NCBI GenBank assembly: GCA_964649145.1
Contig: CAZYOQ010000007.1
Span: 1-64,000, forward strand
Origin: MGBC163016 sp964649145
Lineage (GTDB): Bacteria > Actinomycetota > Coriobacteriia > Coriobacteriales > Eggerthellaceae
Length of the DNA stretch: 64,000 bases
Direction of reading: 5' to 3'
Made by a program: the position numbers and the translations under genes
The notes under the pieces: generated by a model
The model's database searches: none
The model's input: only the letters and a program-made list of their open reading frames with translations
Told to the model about the DNA's origin: nothing
Part shown: in pieces, positions 1 to 7,611 of the stretch
Layout of the letters: every line of letters begins with the position of its first letter
Position numbering within the stretch: position 1 is the first letter of the stretch

Positions 1-356
1 CACATTTGAAGTAAGGAGTGTTTGGTGAGGTAGGTGTTAGGTGATGAGGTGGGGGGGCGCGAAGAGCTTGTGGATGTAATCGTCTTGTAAATAATCCTTC
101 CTTTTTAAAAAAGTAAACTTATTAATGACAGGAAAAAGGTATTTATGCAGGTCGTTTAGAGAATGCTTGGGTGTATCGATAGTGTCTCGTAAGCATGCAC
201 TCAGTCGATTTCTATGCGAATGTTATGCTCACCACCATAGGAGCAAATGAAATCAGCACACTTATGGCGTAGTTACAAGCGACAGCGTGCTAGGCGACGG
301 TAAGTTATTACTTGCATGCGGCTAGCAAAAAAAGGACAGATTAAGAGGAGAAGAAG
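1..356. other. Non-coding left edge
   Basis: No convincing gene is visible here. The first 60 bases are G-rich and look degenerate, and the rest is A/T-rich. A good ribosome-binding site (aggag) lies just before 357 and belongs to the next gene. The short open frames on either strand lack ribosome-binding sites and family resemblance. Confidence 0.5.
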
Positions 357-1694
357 ATGGTGAAATCTATACAAGAGAAGGGCATGTGTCTTGTGCGCAC
401 TGTTGTTGCACTTGCGCTGGCTATAGCACTTATACCCTGCACGACGCAGTCCGCCCAAGCTGCGGGAGACAATCTTACGACGGCAACGAGCTATACCTTG
501 GGTGAAACCATTAATGGGTCGATAACCGATTCAAATACGCAGGACATTTATCGCTTTAGCCTATCTAGCGCCGGGCGCGTGAGGCTTACGGCCAAAGCCT
601 ACATGCAATGGATCCGCTACCGCTTCTACGACGCCAGCGGGGAAAAGATATGGGAATCAGACCAGTACTGGGACTCGACGGTTGGCCTTATCTCCACCAA
701 CGAGACGGTTGACCTGACGGCGGGCACGTACTACTTCGCGGCATCTCAGCTTTTAGGCGACACTGGTTCTTACAGCTTTAAGCTCGCCTTCTCGAGCGTA
801 GGTGAGTCTTTTGCAGAGCCTCAGGGCGGCTCGAACAACACTCTTGACGCGGCGCAGGCCGTCTCGCTTGGAACCTCCTACACAGGGCAGATCGCCACAA
901 ACGACGACACCGATATCTATCGCTTTACCCTCACCTCCACCGAGCGTGTTACTCTGAAAGCCAATGCTTACATGTCTGTTATCTGTTACATCATCTATGA
1001 CAGCAGCGGAAACAAGCTATGGAATTCTTATCAGGATTGGGATATTACGGCAGGTTTCAGTTCTACTATCAAGACGATCAACCTAACCAAAGGAACCTAC
1101 TACTTTGCAGTGTTGCATTCGTTTTACACAGGTAAATATACCTTTAGACTGTCGAACACACTAACTTCGCTTTCACTCAGCAAGACCTCCTATACTTACA
1201 ACGGAAAGTCACATAAGCCAAGCGTCACTGTAAAAAGCGCTTCAGGAACTGTCAAAAGCTCAAACTACAAGGTGACCATCGTAAACGCCAAGGGCACCAC
1301 AGTAAGCAGCCCAAAGGCCATTGGCAAGTATAAGGTTAAAGTTGCCGGAAAGGGCAGCTATTCAGGTGTTTCACTTAGCGCCACCTTTAAAATCAACCCA
1401 CCAGGAACAAGCATCTCCAAAGTGCAAGGGAAGAGCGACAAGTTTAGCGTTAAATGGAAGAAGAAGTCTGCGAAAACCACTACCGGCTATCAGATTCGCT
1501 ATTCGAGCTACAAGAGTATGCGCTATGCAACCACTAAGACTGTAAAGGGCGCCAAAAAGTGGCAGAAGACTATTTCATATCCCACATGGTCGGGTACTAA
1601 GCTTTGGCTTCAGGTGCGCACATACAAGACGGTTAATGGTACTAAGTTTTATAGCAAGTGGAGCACGAAGAAGAGCGTAAGGGTGAAACCATAA
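357..1694 (+). CDS. Secreted protein with two PPC-like domains and a C-terminal Fn3-like module
   Basis: Predicted exported protein of 445 residues. The start is the ATG preceded by aagaggag. Residues about 12-36 form a signal peptide (hydrophobic stretch, then AQAA). Two repeats of about 110 residues follow (about 37-150 and 158-270), each with the pattern DIYRF, a central YDSSG-like turn and GTYYFA. This is the look of bacterial pre-peptidase C-terminal (PPC) domains. A lysine-rich beta domain (about 275-345) and a Fn3-like module with GYQIRYS and VRTYKTVNG then end the protein. No enzyme domain is visible, so it is probably an adhesin or matrix/wall-attached protein. The C-terminal module recurs in the subtilase at 49008, the large secreted protein at 51856-53963 and the transglutaminase-like protein at 55677. 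It appears to stand alone, with its own promoter region upstream. Confidence 0.75.
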   Translation: MVKSIQEKGMCLVRTVVALALAIALIPCTTQSAQAAGDNLTTATSYTLGETINGSITDSNTQDIYRFSLSSAGRVRLTAKAYMQWIRYRFYDASGEKIWESDQYWDSTVGLISTNETVDLTAGTYYFAASQLLGDTGSYSFKLAFSSVGESFAEPQGGSNNTLDAAQAVSLGTSYTGQIATNDDTDIYRFTLTSTERVTLKANAYMSVICYIIYDSSGNKLWNSYQDWDITAGFSSTIKTINLTKGTYYFAVLHSFYTGKYTFRLSNTLTSLSLSKTSYTYNGKSHKPSVTVKSASGTVKSSNYKVTIVNAKGTTVSSPKAIGKYKVKVAGKGSYSGVSLSATFKINPPGTSISKVQGKSDKFSVKWKKKSAKTTTGYQIRYSSYKSMRYATTKTVKGAKKWQKTISYPTWSGTKLWLQVRTYKTVNGTKFYSKWSTKKSVRVKP

Positions 1695-1854
1695 GGGCTA
1701 AGTAAAGATTAAAAGCTTCAACTTGGTCTGTGACGGTAAAGCTTTCTGCACAGGAGGTAACTGTTTTGATCGCGGCAGTCGCTTCATACAATGCTACAGG
1801 CTAAGCCTTGCGCAAAATCTGCAGCATTGCGGCTGAACCTGTAGTCAGTCTAAG

Positions 1855-2139
1855 CTAAAGTTCTATTCGAGATAGGCGTTCTCTCTTCAATGAGTTTACA
1901 TCCTTGCCAGGTGCGAGTTTGGCAATGCCGATGACATGACGCATCTTTCGTCTGCGCTCTTCGGGCGATGGCTGTGCGTTTGGGGCTAAGCAAAAGTCGG
2001 GGACTTCTTTGGTTTGCTGTAAATGGCGATACAGCCCTCTGACGGCTTCAGTAGCGCTGACGCCATACTGTGCAAGGACGCGTTCACCTGCCTCTTTCAG
2101 GCTTTTGTCTAAGCGAATATTCAACATACTTGTAGGCAT
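1855..2139 (-). CDS. RelB/DinJ-family antitoxin, apparently orphan
   Basis: A 94-residue protein starting MPTSMLNIRLDKSLKE, matching the RelB/DinJ ribbon-helix-helix N-terminus (short beta strand, then two helices with GVSATEAVRGLYRHL). I start it at 2139 because a strong AAGGAGG lies immediately upstream. A longer in-frame start 26 codons earlier adds unlike sequence. RelB/DinJ antitoxins normally bind and silence a RelE/YafQ-type mRNA nuclease encoded just downstream and repress their own promoter. Here the next 160 bases downstream hold no toxin and then the convergent secreted-protein gene ends, so the partner is missing or elsewhere. The C-terminal half (about 45-94) is charged, as expected for the toxin-binding tail. 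Confidence 0.75.
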   Translation of the reverse strand: MPTSMLNIRLDKSLKEAGERVLAQYGVSATEAVRGLYRHLQQTKEVPDFCLAPNAQPSPEERRRKMRHVIGIAKLAPGKDVNSLKRERLSRIEL

Positions 2140-2280
2140 TGCCCCTCCTTCGCTATGTTGATCATATGCTTTACGTAAAGCTATTACAAGGGTAGGGGGA
2201 GAAGAAGAATTATCCAAAGAAGTATTTTTCTTGATTGTTTAGGGTCTGTAAGGGTTGCCCTGTCCAGTGTGTCCAGTGGC

Positions 2281-2694
2281 TTAATCTTCCGACTCGACTT
2301 CAGCCCAGGATTCTACTATTAGCCCCTCAACACGTTCGAACTCGCGTGCGTTGTTAGTGGCCAGAACAGCACCGTTTGCCAGCGCGGTAGCGGCAATGAG
2401 AAGGTCGTTTGGACCAATCGTAGACCCATGTTGCTCTAAGCGTGTCCGTATCGTCCCGTAGGCGATAGCGCAGCGCCTGTCGAAGGGGACGGTCTCATAA
2501 GGAGCCAAAAAGCGCTCGAGTAAAAGCCGGTTCTCTTGCGGATGGTTGCTTTTCTGCGCGCCGGTGCGAAGTTCCGCCTCAACTACGGTTGGTATGGCAA
2601 AAAGCTTTGGAGAACTGGCGCGCATGAGCTGGTAGGCACTTGGAAGACGGCCGCACATCAAGTCGATGCAGATGTTCGAGTCGAGGTAATACAT
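2281..2694 (-). CDS. vapC: VapC-type PIN-domain ribonuclease toxin
   Basis: A 137-residue PIN-domain protein. The N-terminus MYYLDSNICIDLM carries the first acidic residue (D5). E41 lies in VVEAELRTG, D97 in GPNDLLIAATAL, and the late strand has ATNNAREFERV. Together these fit the usual PIN metal-binding set, with N114/N115 at the last site. VapC toxins cleave tRNA or rRNA in the cytoplasm to stop growth. The gene starts 12 bp after the ribbon-helix-helix gene at 2707-2940, the standard VapB-VapC order. Regulation should be through VapBC binding upstream of vapB, where a 16-bp palindrome lies. The target RNA cannot be read from sequence. Confidence 0.85.
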   Translation of the reverse strand: MYYLDSNICIDLMCGRLPSAYQLMRASSPKLFAIPTVVEAELRTGAQKSNHPQENRLLLERFLAPYETVPFDRRCAIAYGTIRTRLEQHGSTIGPNDLLIAATALANGAVLATNNAREFERVEGLIVESWAEVESED

Positions 2695-2706
2695 AGAAGC
2701 CTCTTT

Positions 2707-2940
2707 CTAAAACGAGGGAAGCGGGCCATCGAGGCTTGCGTCATAATCTTTTGGCACTTGGAAGCTTTCGTCGTTTAGAGACCCGTAGATGTTCCAGTAG
2801 TCTTGCGGCCATTCGTCGCGTTCGCGATGGTCTTGAATGAGTTGTGCCACGTACTTAGATAGCGAGACTTCGGCGTGCGCAGCTTCCTTTCGCAGGTTTT
2901 CCATGGATGGCTCGTCGAGGTAAAGCGAGACTTGAGGCAT
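2707..2940 (-). CDS. vapB: VapB-like ribbon-helix-helix antitoxin
   Basis: A 77-residue protein starting MPQVSLYLDEPSMENLRKEA, a CopG/Arc-type ribbon-helix-helix: one DNA-contacting strand (QVSLYLD), then two helices with VSLSKYVAQLIQDH. The acidic, aromatic C-terminal tail (about 45-77) is the likely toxin-wrapping segment. An aagga ribosome-binding site lies about 9 bases before the ATG at 2940. It is the first gene of a two-gene operon with the PIN toxin and should act as antitoxin and autorepressor. The palindrome at 2988-3003 is the obvious operator candidate. Confidence in family is good; the gene name rests mainly on the partner. Confidence 0.8.
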   Translation of the reverse strand: MPQVSLYLDEPSMENLRKEAAHAEVSLSKYVAQLIQDHRERDEWPQDYWNIYGSLNDESFQVPKDYDASLDGPLPSF

Positions 2941-2987
2941 AAAGCATCATCCTTCGGGCTAGAGGCTTAGATAAAACAAGTATATCT

Positions 2988-3003
2988 AACAAGTATACTT
3001 GTT
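2988..3003. promoter_or_regulatory. Palindromic operator upstream of vapBC
   Basis: AACAAGTATACTTGTT is a perfect 16-bp palindrome 48 bp upstream of the vapB start. A half-site, acaagtata, repeats at 2976-2984. The arrangement (one full palindrome plus an adjacent half-site over the promoter region) fits cooperative binding of a VapBC complex. Binding is inferred. Confidence 0.6.
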
Positions 3004-3138
3004 GTTAAGTAGGAAATAGGCGGTGCTAACAAGAATATGGTTTCCCTTGATTGCAAAGCTAAATCCTACGCGTTGCTGCAAGCATTTCAGCGTAGCATCT
3101 TGAGTCGTAATCAACTGCTTTAAGAAAGTTTTCAGAAA

Positions 3139-3181
3139 TTAGCACTCTCCTCTTGAGAGTGCTAAAAAATCGTGCTATAAC
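3139..3181 (+). promoter_or_regulatory. CIRCE element (HrcA operator) overlapping a SigA promoter for hsp20
   Basis: TTAGCACTC-N9-GAGTGCTAA occupies 3139-3165 and matches the CIRCE consensus exactly in both 9-base arms. A vegetative promoter TTGAGA (3153-3158), 17-bp spacer, TATAAC (3176-3181) overlaps it, with the -35 box inside the element. HrcA binding would therefore block RNA polymerase. Transcription should start near 3188 and run into hsp20, leaving an untranslated leader of roughly 255 nt. Confidence 0.9.
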
Positions 3182-3269
3182 GTATTTGTAAACAGAACTT
3201 GGCACAAGTTTACGCCGCGCACGAGATAGTAGATTGCAGCCCTGCTTGCTCTCAAGAATGGTCAGGCTT

Positions 3270-3373
3270 GGTCGACTGGCTAGCCCGAATGCATAGCTGG
3301 TCGACTGGACATTTGGCTAGCTTGAATGCATAGCTTGGTCGACTGACCACCTGGCTAGCTCGAATGCATAGCT
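3270..3373 (+). repeat. Three imperfect tandem copies of a ~37-bp repeat in the hsp20 leader
   Basis: Copies begin at 3270, 3299 and 3337. Each starts ggtcgactg and ends ggctagc-tgaatgcatagct with small changes; the first copy lacks about 9 internal bases. They lie between the CIRCE promoter and the hsp20 start, so they should be transcribed as part of the 5' untranslated region. Confidence 0.8.
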
Positions 3374-3442
3374 CGCATGTGCTAGCACAACCTGCCTGTT
3401 GCGGGCGCGCACTTGTACCACACACATCAAGGAGATGATCGT

Positions 3443-3895
3443 ATGTCAATGTTAGTACCTGCTCGCCCAAATTCTACTCGCAGCCTCCTAAACACTCTGA
3501 TGACCGACCCCTTCGAGGCGTTCTTCGATACGCCTGCGCACACTGCAACCTCTTCGCTCATGCGCACCGATATCCGCGAAACTCCTGAGGGCTTCGATCT
3601 GACCGTCGACCTGCCAGGCATCAAGAAGGAAGACGTTAATGCCGAACTCAAAGACGGCTACCTATCGATTAGCGCGCATACGCAAAGCGAAGACGAGACG
3701 AAGGACGAATCGGGCACATGGCTGCGCAAGGAACGCTTCAGCGGCACTTGCAGTCGTAGCTTCTATGTTGGCGAGGACATCGTCGAAGAGGACATTCGCG
3801 CCCGCTTCGAAGACGGTCTGCTCAAGATTTCCGTGCCAAAGAAACAGGCTGAGCCCGAGACTACCGAGAAGCGCGTCATCGCCATCGAAGGTTAG
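3443..3895 (+). CDS. hsp20: Hsp20/alpha-crystallin small heat-shock protein
   Basis: A 150-residue small heat-shock protein, an ATP-independent holdase that keeps unfolding proteins soluble in the cytoplasm. I chose the ATG at 3443, preceded by aaggag, over an in-frame start ten codons earlier. After a variable N-terminus (PFEAFFDTP) the alpha-crystallin domain runs from about residue 40 to 135. It contains TDIRETPEGFDLTVDLPGI, the loop ESGTWLRKERFSGTCSRSF and the characteristic A.FEDGLLKISVPK strand. The gene stands alone and is preceded by a perfect CIRCE, so control by HrcA is expected. An unusually long leader with a triplicated repeat separates promoter and gene. Confidence 0.92.
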   Translation: MSMLVPARPNSTRSLLNTLMTDPFEAFFDTPAHTATSSLMRTDIRETPEGFDLTVDLPGIKKEDVNAELKDGYLSISAHTQSEDETKDESGTWLRKERFSGTCSRSFYVGEDIVEEDIRARFEDGLLKISVPKKQAEPETTEKRVIAIEG

Positions 3896-3943
3896 GGCGC
3901 GCTACGTGCTTAGATGCTTATAAATCGAATACGAAAAGACATC

Positions 3944-3975
3944 ATGAGTGTAGATCTACCATGTTCTACACTCAT
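3944..3975. terminator. Inverted repeat between hsp20 and mazE
   Basis: ATGAGTGTAGA and TCTACACTCAT form a perfect 11-bp stem around a 10-base loop, 48 bases after the hsp20 stop and 51 before mazE. It could terminate hsp20, but only a weak T-tract (cgttta) follows. It could equally be a mazEF operator. Confidence 0.45.
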
Positions 3976-4026
3976 CGTTTATACTATGTTTAAACATTTT
4001 ATATGTCTCTTGAAGGAAGGATGTGC

Positions 4027-4311
4027 ATGGAAGCCACTTTGAAGAAGTGGGGAAACAGCCAGGGTGTGTTGGTACCCAAGCACCTCTGCGAAGACCTTGG
4101 CATTACCATTGGAGATCGGCTCGAAATCAAAGAGGAGGATGGGGCAATTACCATGCGCCCTGCCAAGAACTTGTTTGCCCGCTCCCACAAGCTTACTGCC
4201 AACGAGCTTTTCGCAGATTGGAAAGGTGAGTACAAGGCGCCTTCGGATTGGGATTCTCGAGGAGCAGAGATCGAATGGGGAATGCCAACGAATGACGAGC
4301 TTGCATGGTGA
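4027..4311 (+). CDS. mazE: MazE-type antitoxin (AbrB/MazE fold)
   Basis: A 94-residue protein with the MazE swapped-hairpin DNA-binding start MEATLKKWGNSQGVLVPK, followed by LGITIGDRLEIKEEDGAITMRP. The start at 4027 is favoured because aaggaagg lies 6 bases upstream; in-frame ATGs at 4003 and 4021 precede or touch that site. The acidic C-terminal half (about 60-94, ending in DELAW) is the expected MazF-neutralising tail. It overlaps the toxin gene by 7 bases, so the two are translationally coupled. It should autorepress its promoter with MazF; the inverted repeat at 3944-3975 is a possible site. Confidence 0.88.
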   Translation: MEATLKKWGNSQGVLVPKHLCEDLGITIGDRLEIKEEDGAITMRPAKNLFARSHKLTANELFADWKGEYKAPSDWDSRGAEIEWGMPTNDELAW

Positions 4312-4640
4312 ACATATACAATCAAGGAGACATTGTTCGCGTTGATCTTGACCCAACTAAGGGTCATGAACCACAGAAGTCACGACCTGTCTTGGTTGTG
4401 AGCGCAAGCGATTTCAATCTGAATGCAAGCTTGACAGTTGTGGCTCCTATCACCTCCATCGATAATGGCTATCCTATGCACGTTCGTCTTAATGACAACG
4501 ACGACGCATGTGGGTGTGTCTGCGTTGAACAGCTACGCGCCATAGACCTTGTAGCTCGCAAGACTGAATATCTAGGCACCGCTTCACATGAGACCATGGA
4601 TGCAGTGCTTACGCGCATCGGGGCAATCTTTGGCATATAA
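4305..4640 (+). CDS. mazF: MazF-type mRNA interferase toxin
   Basis: A 111-residue PemK/MazF toxin, a ribosome-independent endoribonuclease. Family marks are GDIVRVDLDPTKGHEPQKSRPVLVVS near the N-terminus (broken here only by normal variation), the central TVVAPITS and the strand VCVEQLRAIDLVARK. The length is normal and the active-site region (R and T in SRPVLVV and APITS) is intact, so the toxin looks functional. It overlaps mazE and is followed 18 bases after its stop by a strong hairpin terminator. The sequence cleaved cannot be predicted. Confidence 0.9.
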   Translation: MVNIYNQGDIVRVDLDPTKGHEPQKSRPVLVVSASDFNLNASLTVVAPITSIDNGYPMHVRLNDNDDACGCVCVEQLRAIDLVARKTEYLGTASHETMDAVLTRIGAIFGI

Positions 4641-4643
4641 ATT

Positions 4644-4681
4644 AAGTGTCAGGCTAACTTTAGGGGGTTCACTTTAGTGGA
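4644..4681. repeat. 38-bp direct repeat, left copy
   Basis: Identical over 38 bases to 6299-6336. It begins aagtgtcaggctaac and contains the left arm and loop of the mazF terminator. The two copies bracket the regulator/nucleotidyltransferase cassette. Confidence 0.85.
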
Positions 4682-4690
4682 CCCCCTAAA
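4659..4690 (+). terminator. Rho-independent terminator of mazEF
   Basis: The arms TTTAGGGGGTTCAC and GTGGACCCCCTAAA pair over 14 bp (one G-T pair) around a TTTA loop, followed by ttatttcttactttt. It lies 18 bases after the mazF stop. Confidence 0.85.
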
Positions 4691-4763
4691 TTATTTCTTA
4701 CTTTTAAGTTAAAAAAATAAATGTATAATTCATGTCTAAATTAAATTATGCAAAAGGTGAGAA

Positions 4764-5738
4764 ATGATAGATGCAGACTTGAAGTATCTGAAAGAGGCTC
4801 TTGGTCTTGATGCAGTGGCAGGTAAGTGGCCTGAAGTAGGCTCGCTGCCGCTCTATTTAAAATCAGGGGCGGATATAGATCTTGTTGAGGCGGTCGGCAC
4901 GTCTTTTTTGCTCGTTTGGCCTTGTGAAGAGGTGACGCTGCCCGATATAAAGCGGCTGCACGCTCAACTATCGAAGAGAGCCGATATTCCTGTTGCGGTT
5001 TCAGTCCCGACGGCGGACGCTCGCCAGCGCAAAGCACTCGTTTCGCAAGGTGTGCCTTTTGTCTGCGCAGGAAGACAGGTTTCGCTTCCGTTTTTGGGAG
5101 TTGCGACCACCGAATGGGGCAAGAAAAAACTAGAAGCCAAGCAAAAAGAGAAGCTAACTCCTAAGGCGCAGCAGGCTGCAATTTGGGGGTCGATAAGAAA
5201 CCAGAGCTATTCTCTTGCTGAGCTTAGGAATGCTACCGGGATGAGCGCAAGCCAGGCAAGTAGCGCGGTGGGCGAGCTGGTCGCAAAAGGTTTGGCGAAT
5301 CGTACCAAGAGAGGGCGGGAGACAATTGTTGTTCCAGTGGGTAAAAAAGAGCTGCTCGATGAGTATATGAGCTGTCTCTCTTCGCCGGTCTTGCAAGTGA
5401 TGTGTGTTGAAAGCAGTTCTTTAGTTGAAGTACTTCCTGATGCTGGAGAAAGTGCCCTTGCCTCGCGCAGCATGCTTAGCTCGCCATCGGTGCGCCAGAA
5501 GGCGGTGTCGCGCGCTGCTGCGAAGAGCCTTACATGGACTGAAGTCCTTCAAGGAGAACTTCCCGATAGTGAAACAATGCAGGTTCAGATATGGAAGTAC
5601 GACCCTCTCTTCGCGGGAGCTGATCAAGTTGACGATGTGTCGCTTGCTTTGTCGCTTGTCAATACTGGTAATGAAAGGGTGTCTAGTGAAATTGATTCGC
5701 TATTCGGAGGGGAGTACCTGTGGCAAAAAGTTCTGTAG
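4764..5738 (+). CDS. Winged-helix regulator, putative antitoxin partner of an AbiEii-like nucleotidyltransferase
   Basis: A 324-residue protein with a clear ribosome-binding site (aaggtgag) and a TATAAT box at 4724-4729. Residues about 20-115 look like a small alpha/beta domain (hydrophobic strands FLLVWP and IPVAVSV). Residues about 130-200 form a winged helix: PKAQQAAIWGSIRN, SLAELRNATGMSASQASSAVGELVAKGLANRTKRGRE has the helix-turn-helix and wing. The C-terminal third has no recognised motif. The next gene overlaps it by 19 bases and resembles AbiEii toxins, so by analogy with AbiE systems this is probably the transcriptional repressor/antitoxin. That role is inferred. The pair sits between 38-bp direct repeats. 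Confidence 0.65.
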   Translation: MIDADLKYLKEALGLDAVAGKWPEVGSLPLYLKSGADIDLVEAVGTSFLLVWPCEEVTLPDIKRLHAQLSKRADIPVAVSVPTADARQRKALVSQGVPFVCAGRQVSLPFLGVATTEWGKKKLEAKQKEKLTPKAQQAAIWGSIRNQSYSLAELRNATGMSASQASSAVGELVAKGLANRTKRGRETIVVPVGKKELLDEYMSCLSSPVLQVMCVESSSLVEVLPDAGESALASRSMLSSPSVRQKAVSRAAAKSLTWTEVLQGELPDSETMQVQIWKYDPLFAGADQVDDVSLALSLVNTGNERVSSEIDSLFGGEYLWQKVL

Positions 5739-6216
5739 AAGGACTCGATGAGTTTCGCCGGCATATGCAGGGGGTTGAGGACTCTTATGCGATCATAGGG
5801 GGCATTGCGTGTGATCTTCTTCTCTCAGATGCAGATCTTCCTTTCCGAGCAACCCGCGATTTCGACACCGTTTTAGTTGCGGAAGCAAAGCTTTCGGAAA
5901 CTGCTCAGGCAATTTGGTCGCTTGTTCGTGATGGTGGTTATCGATGCGGTTGGGGAGGGGACAGGAATGTGTGCTTCTACCGTTTCACGAATCCTGTTGC
6001 GCCGGGATATCCTCACATGATAGAGGTGTTTAGTAGACGCCCCGATTTCCTTGAAGGAGCAGCAGGTATTGAAATTGCGCCATTGCCTACGATATGAGAG
6101 CGTTCATTTTTGATTGCAAGGAAGAGCCTGTGAATCTCAGGCAAATTGGCATTGTTGGAATGTCTTTGGATGTGATTCTGGATACCATGTGTAGCGTATA
6201 CGAAATTACGACTTGA
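5720..6216 (+). pseudogene. AbiEii-like nucleotidyltransferase, internally deleted and frameshifted
   Basis: The first 125 codons (5720-6097) encode a nucleotidyltransferase N-terminus: YAIIGGIACDLLLSDADLPFRATRDFDTVLV carries the GG and D-x-D-type metal site of AbiEii/MNT enzymes. Translation then stops after IAPLPTI. In another frame, 6094-6216 reads MRAFIFDCKEEPVNLRQIG and continues with GMSLDVILDTMCSVYEI. This resembles the short C-terminal helix end of the same enzyme family, by recollection of the pattern and not by alignment. The simplest reading is that the middle of the gene was deleted with a frameshift, leaving a dead toxin beside an intact regulator. Alternatively the 125-residue form is a short functional nucleotidyltransferase. 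It overlaps the upstream gene by 19 bases. Confidence 0.6.
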
Positions 6217-6298
6217 ACCGTCGCGTTAAGTTCTGTGTTGAAGTTTTTTTGGGCGAAACTGAGTAACCAACGACTAGGGATAGATGAAAAAGGGCATC

Positions 6299-6336
6299 AA
6301 GTGTCAGGCTAACTTTAGGGGGTTCACTTTAGTGGA
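6299..6336. repeat. 38-bp direct repeat, right copy
   Basis: Perfect copy of 4644-4681, ending just before the stop of the convergent aldo/keto reductase. The right arm of the hairpin is changed here (ggatccccgc), so this copy would terminate poorly. Confidence 0.85.
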
Positions 6337-6345
6337 TCCCCGCAG

Positions 6346-7482
6346 CTATTCGTCTCGCTCGAACGTCTTCGCCACGTTTTTAAGGTTATCAATAATGGGT
6401 ATATGCTGCGGACACATGCTCTCGCAGGCGCCGCACGCAAGGCACTCAGATGCTTTCCCGTGTGTTTTCGTCAAAATGGCATAGGAGCCATACGATGCCG
6501 TCCAACCCTTCGTTTCCATGTCCTCGTGCTGCAGCTCGTTGTAAAGCGAAAAGTATTGCGGAATGGCAATGTCTAAAGGACACTCCGACGTGCAATATTC
6601 GCAGGCAGTGCAGGGGATGGCTTTACGTTCGTTAATAATGTCGGCAACCTTAAAGCAAAGCTGCATCTGATCTTTCGTCAAAGGAACGAAGGGATCCATA
6701 AAGGAAATATTATCTTCGACCTGCGCAAGCGTGCTCATCCCCGAAAGCACCAACGCAACGCCTGGAAGCGAGGCCGCAAAGCGAATGGCCCAGCTGGAAT
6801 CAGAGGCAGCAGGCTCTTGCGCGCAAAATAGCTCATGTGCCTTTCGCGGCAGGTTTGCTAGGGTGCCGCCCTTCACAGGCTCCATAACAATGATCGGCTT
6901 GTTGTGCTTAAGGCACACTTCATAGTTCTTGCGCGCTTCAATCCAGCGGCTTTCCCAATCAAGATAATTAATTTGCAGTTGAACAAATTCCATCTCTGGG
7001 TGCTCGGTCAGTATCTTGTCTAAGAGCACAGAATCGTCGTGATAGGAAATGCCTGCATGCCTCACAAGACCTTCGGCTTTTTTATTCAATACCCACTCAA
7101 AGCAGTCAAATTTTTCATATTTCTGCAGGCTTGCCGCGTCAATACCATGAATCAGGTAATAATCGAAAAAGGTGGAACCTGTGCGCTTTAGCTGGTCGTT
7201 AAAGACTTTGTCGCGGCCTTCCAGCGAATCGAAAAAGCCGGAGTGCAGTTTTGTGGCCAGCGTGAAGGCATCGCGCGGATACCTATCCACCAAGACCTCT
7301 TTGACAGCACATTCGCTTTTGAAATCCATATACATCCATGCTGTGTCGAAATACGTAAATCCGGCAGCCATGAAAGCATCTACCATCTGCTTAAATTCTT
7401 CAATATCGATAGCCTTGCCATCGGCGGTCTTTACGTGTGGCAAGCGCATTAACCCAAACCCGAGCTTTTGAGTTTTCTCCAC
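6346..7482 (-). CDS. Aldo/keto reductase with C-terminal two-[4Fe-4S] ferredoxin domain
   Basis: A 378-residue oxidoreductase. The start is set at the GTG at 7482 because GGGAGG lies 6 bases upstream; the open frame extends 20 codons further without a site. Residues about 1-270 are the aldo/keto reductase TIM barrel: GLMRLP, FDTAWMY with the catalytic Asp/Tyr pair, ATKLH with the Lys, YLIHGID with the His, and YHDDS. The C-terminal part has two cysteine clusters, CTACEYCTSECP and CLACGACESMCPQHIP, each able to hold a [4Fe-4S] cluster. This class is common in strict anaerobes and probably couples ferredoxin electrons to reduction of small carbonyl compounds. The substrate is unknown. Single gene, convergent with the cassette upstream. 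Confidence 0.85.
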   Translation of the reverse strand: MEKTQKLGFGLMRLPHVKTADGKAIDIEEFKQMVDAFMAAGFTYFDTAWMYMDFKSECAVKEVLVDRYPRDAFTLATKLHSGFFDSLEGRDKVFNDQLKRTGSTFFDYYLIHGIDAASLQKYEKFDCFEWVLNKKAEGLVRHAGISYHDDSVLLDKILTEHPEMEFVQLQINYLDWESRWIEARKNYEVCLKHNKPIIVMEPVKGGTLANLPRKAHELFCAQEPAASDSSWAIRFAASLPGVALVLSGMSTLAQVEDNISFMDPFVPLTKDQMQLCFKVADIINERKAIPCTACEYCTSECPLDIAIPQYFSLYNELQHEDMETKGWTASYGSYAILTKTHGKASECLACGACESMCPQHIPIIDNLKNVAKTFERDE

Positions 7483-7611
7483 GGTACCTCCCTCATAAGT
7501 GCCATATGCAAAGCATACCCTAACCTGGCGCTTGCAGTGCAAAAGACATCACGATAGCGCGGCGTAAACCCTGCGGCAGGGTTGCGCGGAGTGAAGCAGA
7601 CTGGGTAGGTT

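Noticed and set aside
273..458. Small minus-strand frame over the start of the secreted protein gene
   Set aside because: It overlaps the signal-peptide region of a well-supported gene and has no ribosome-binding site.
1766..1804. Tiny TTG-started frame (IAAVASYNATG) with AGGAGG upstream, reminiscent of a dihydrofolate reductase start
   Set aside because: Twelve residues are too few, and the similarity is not specific.
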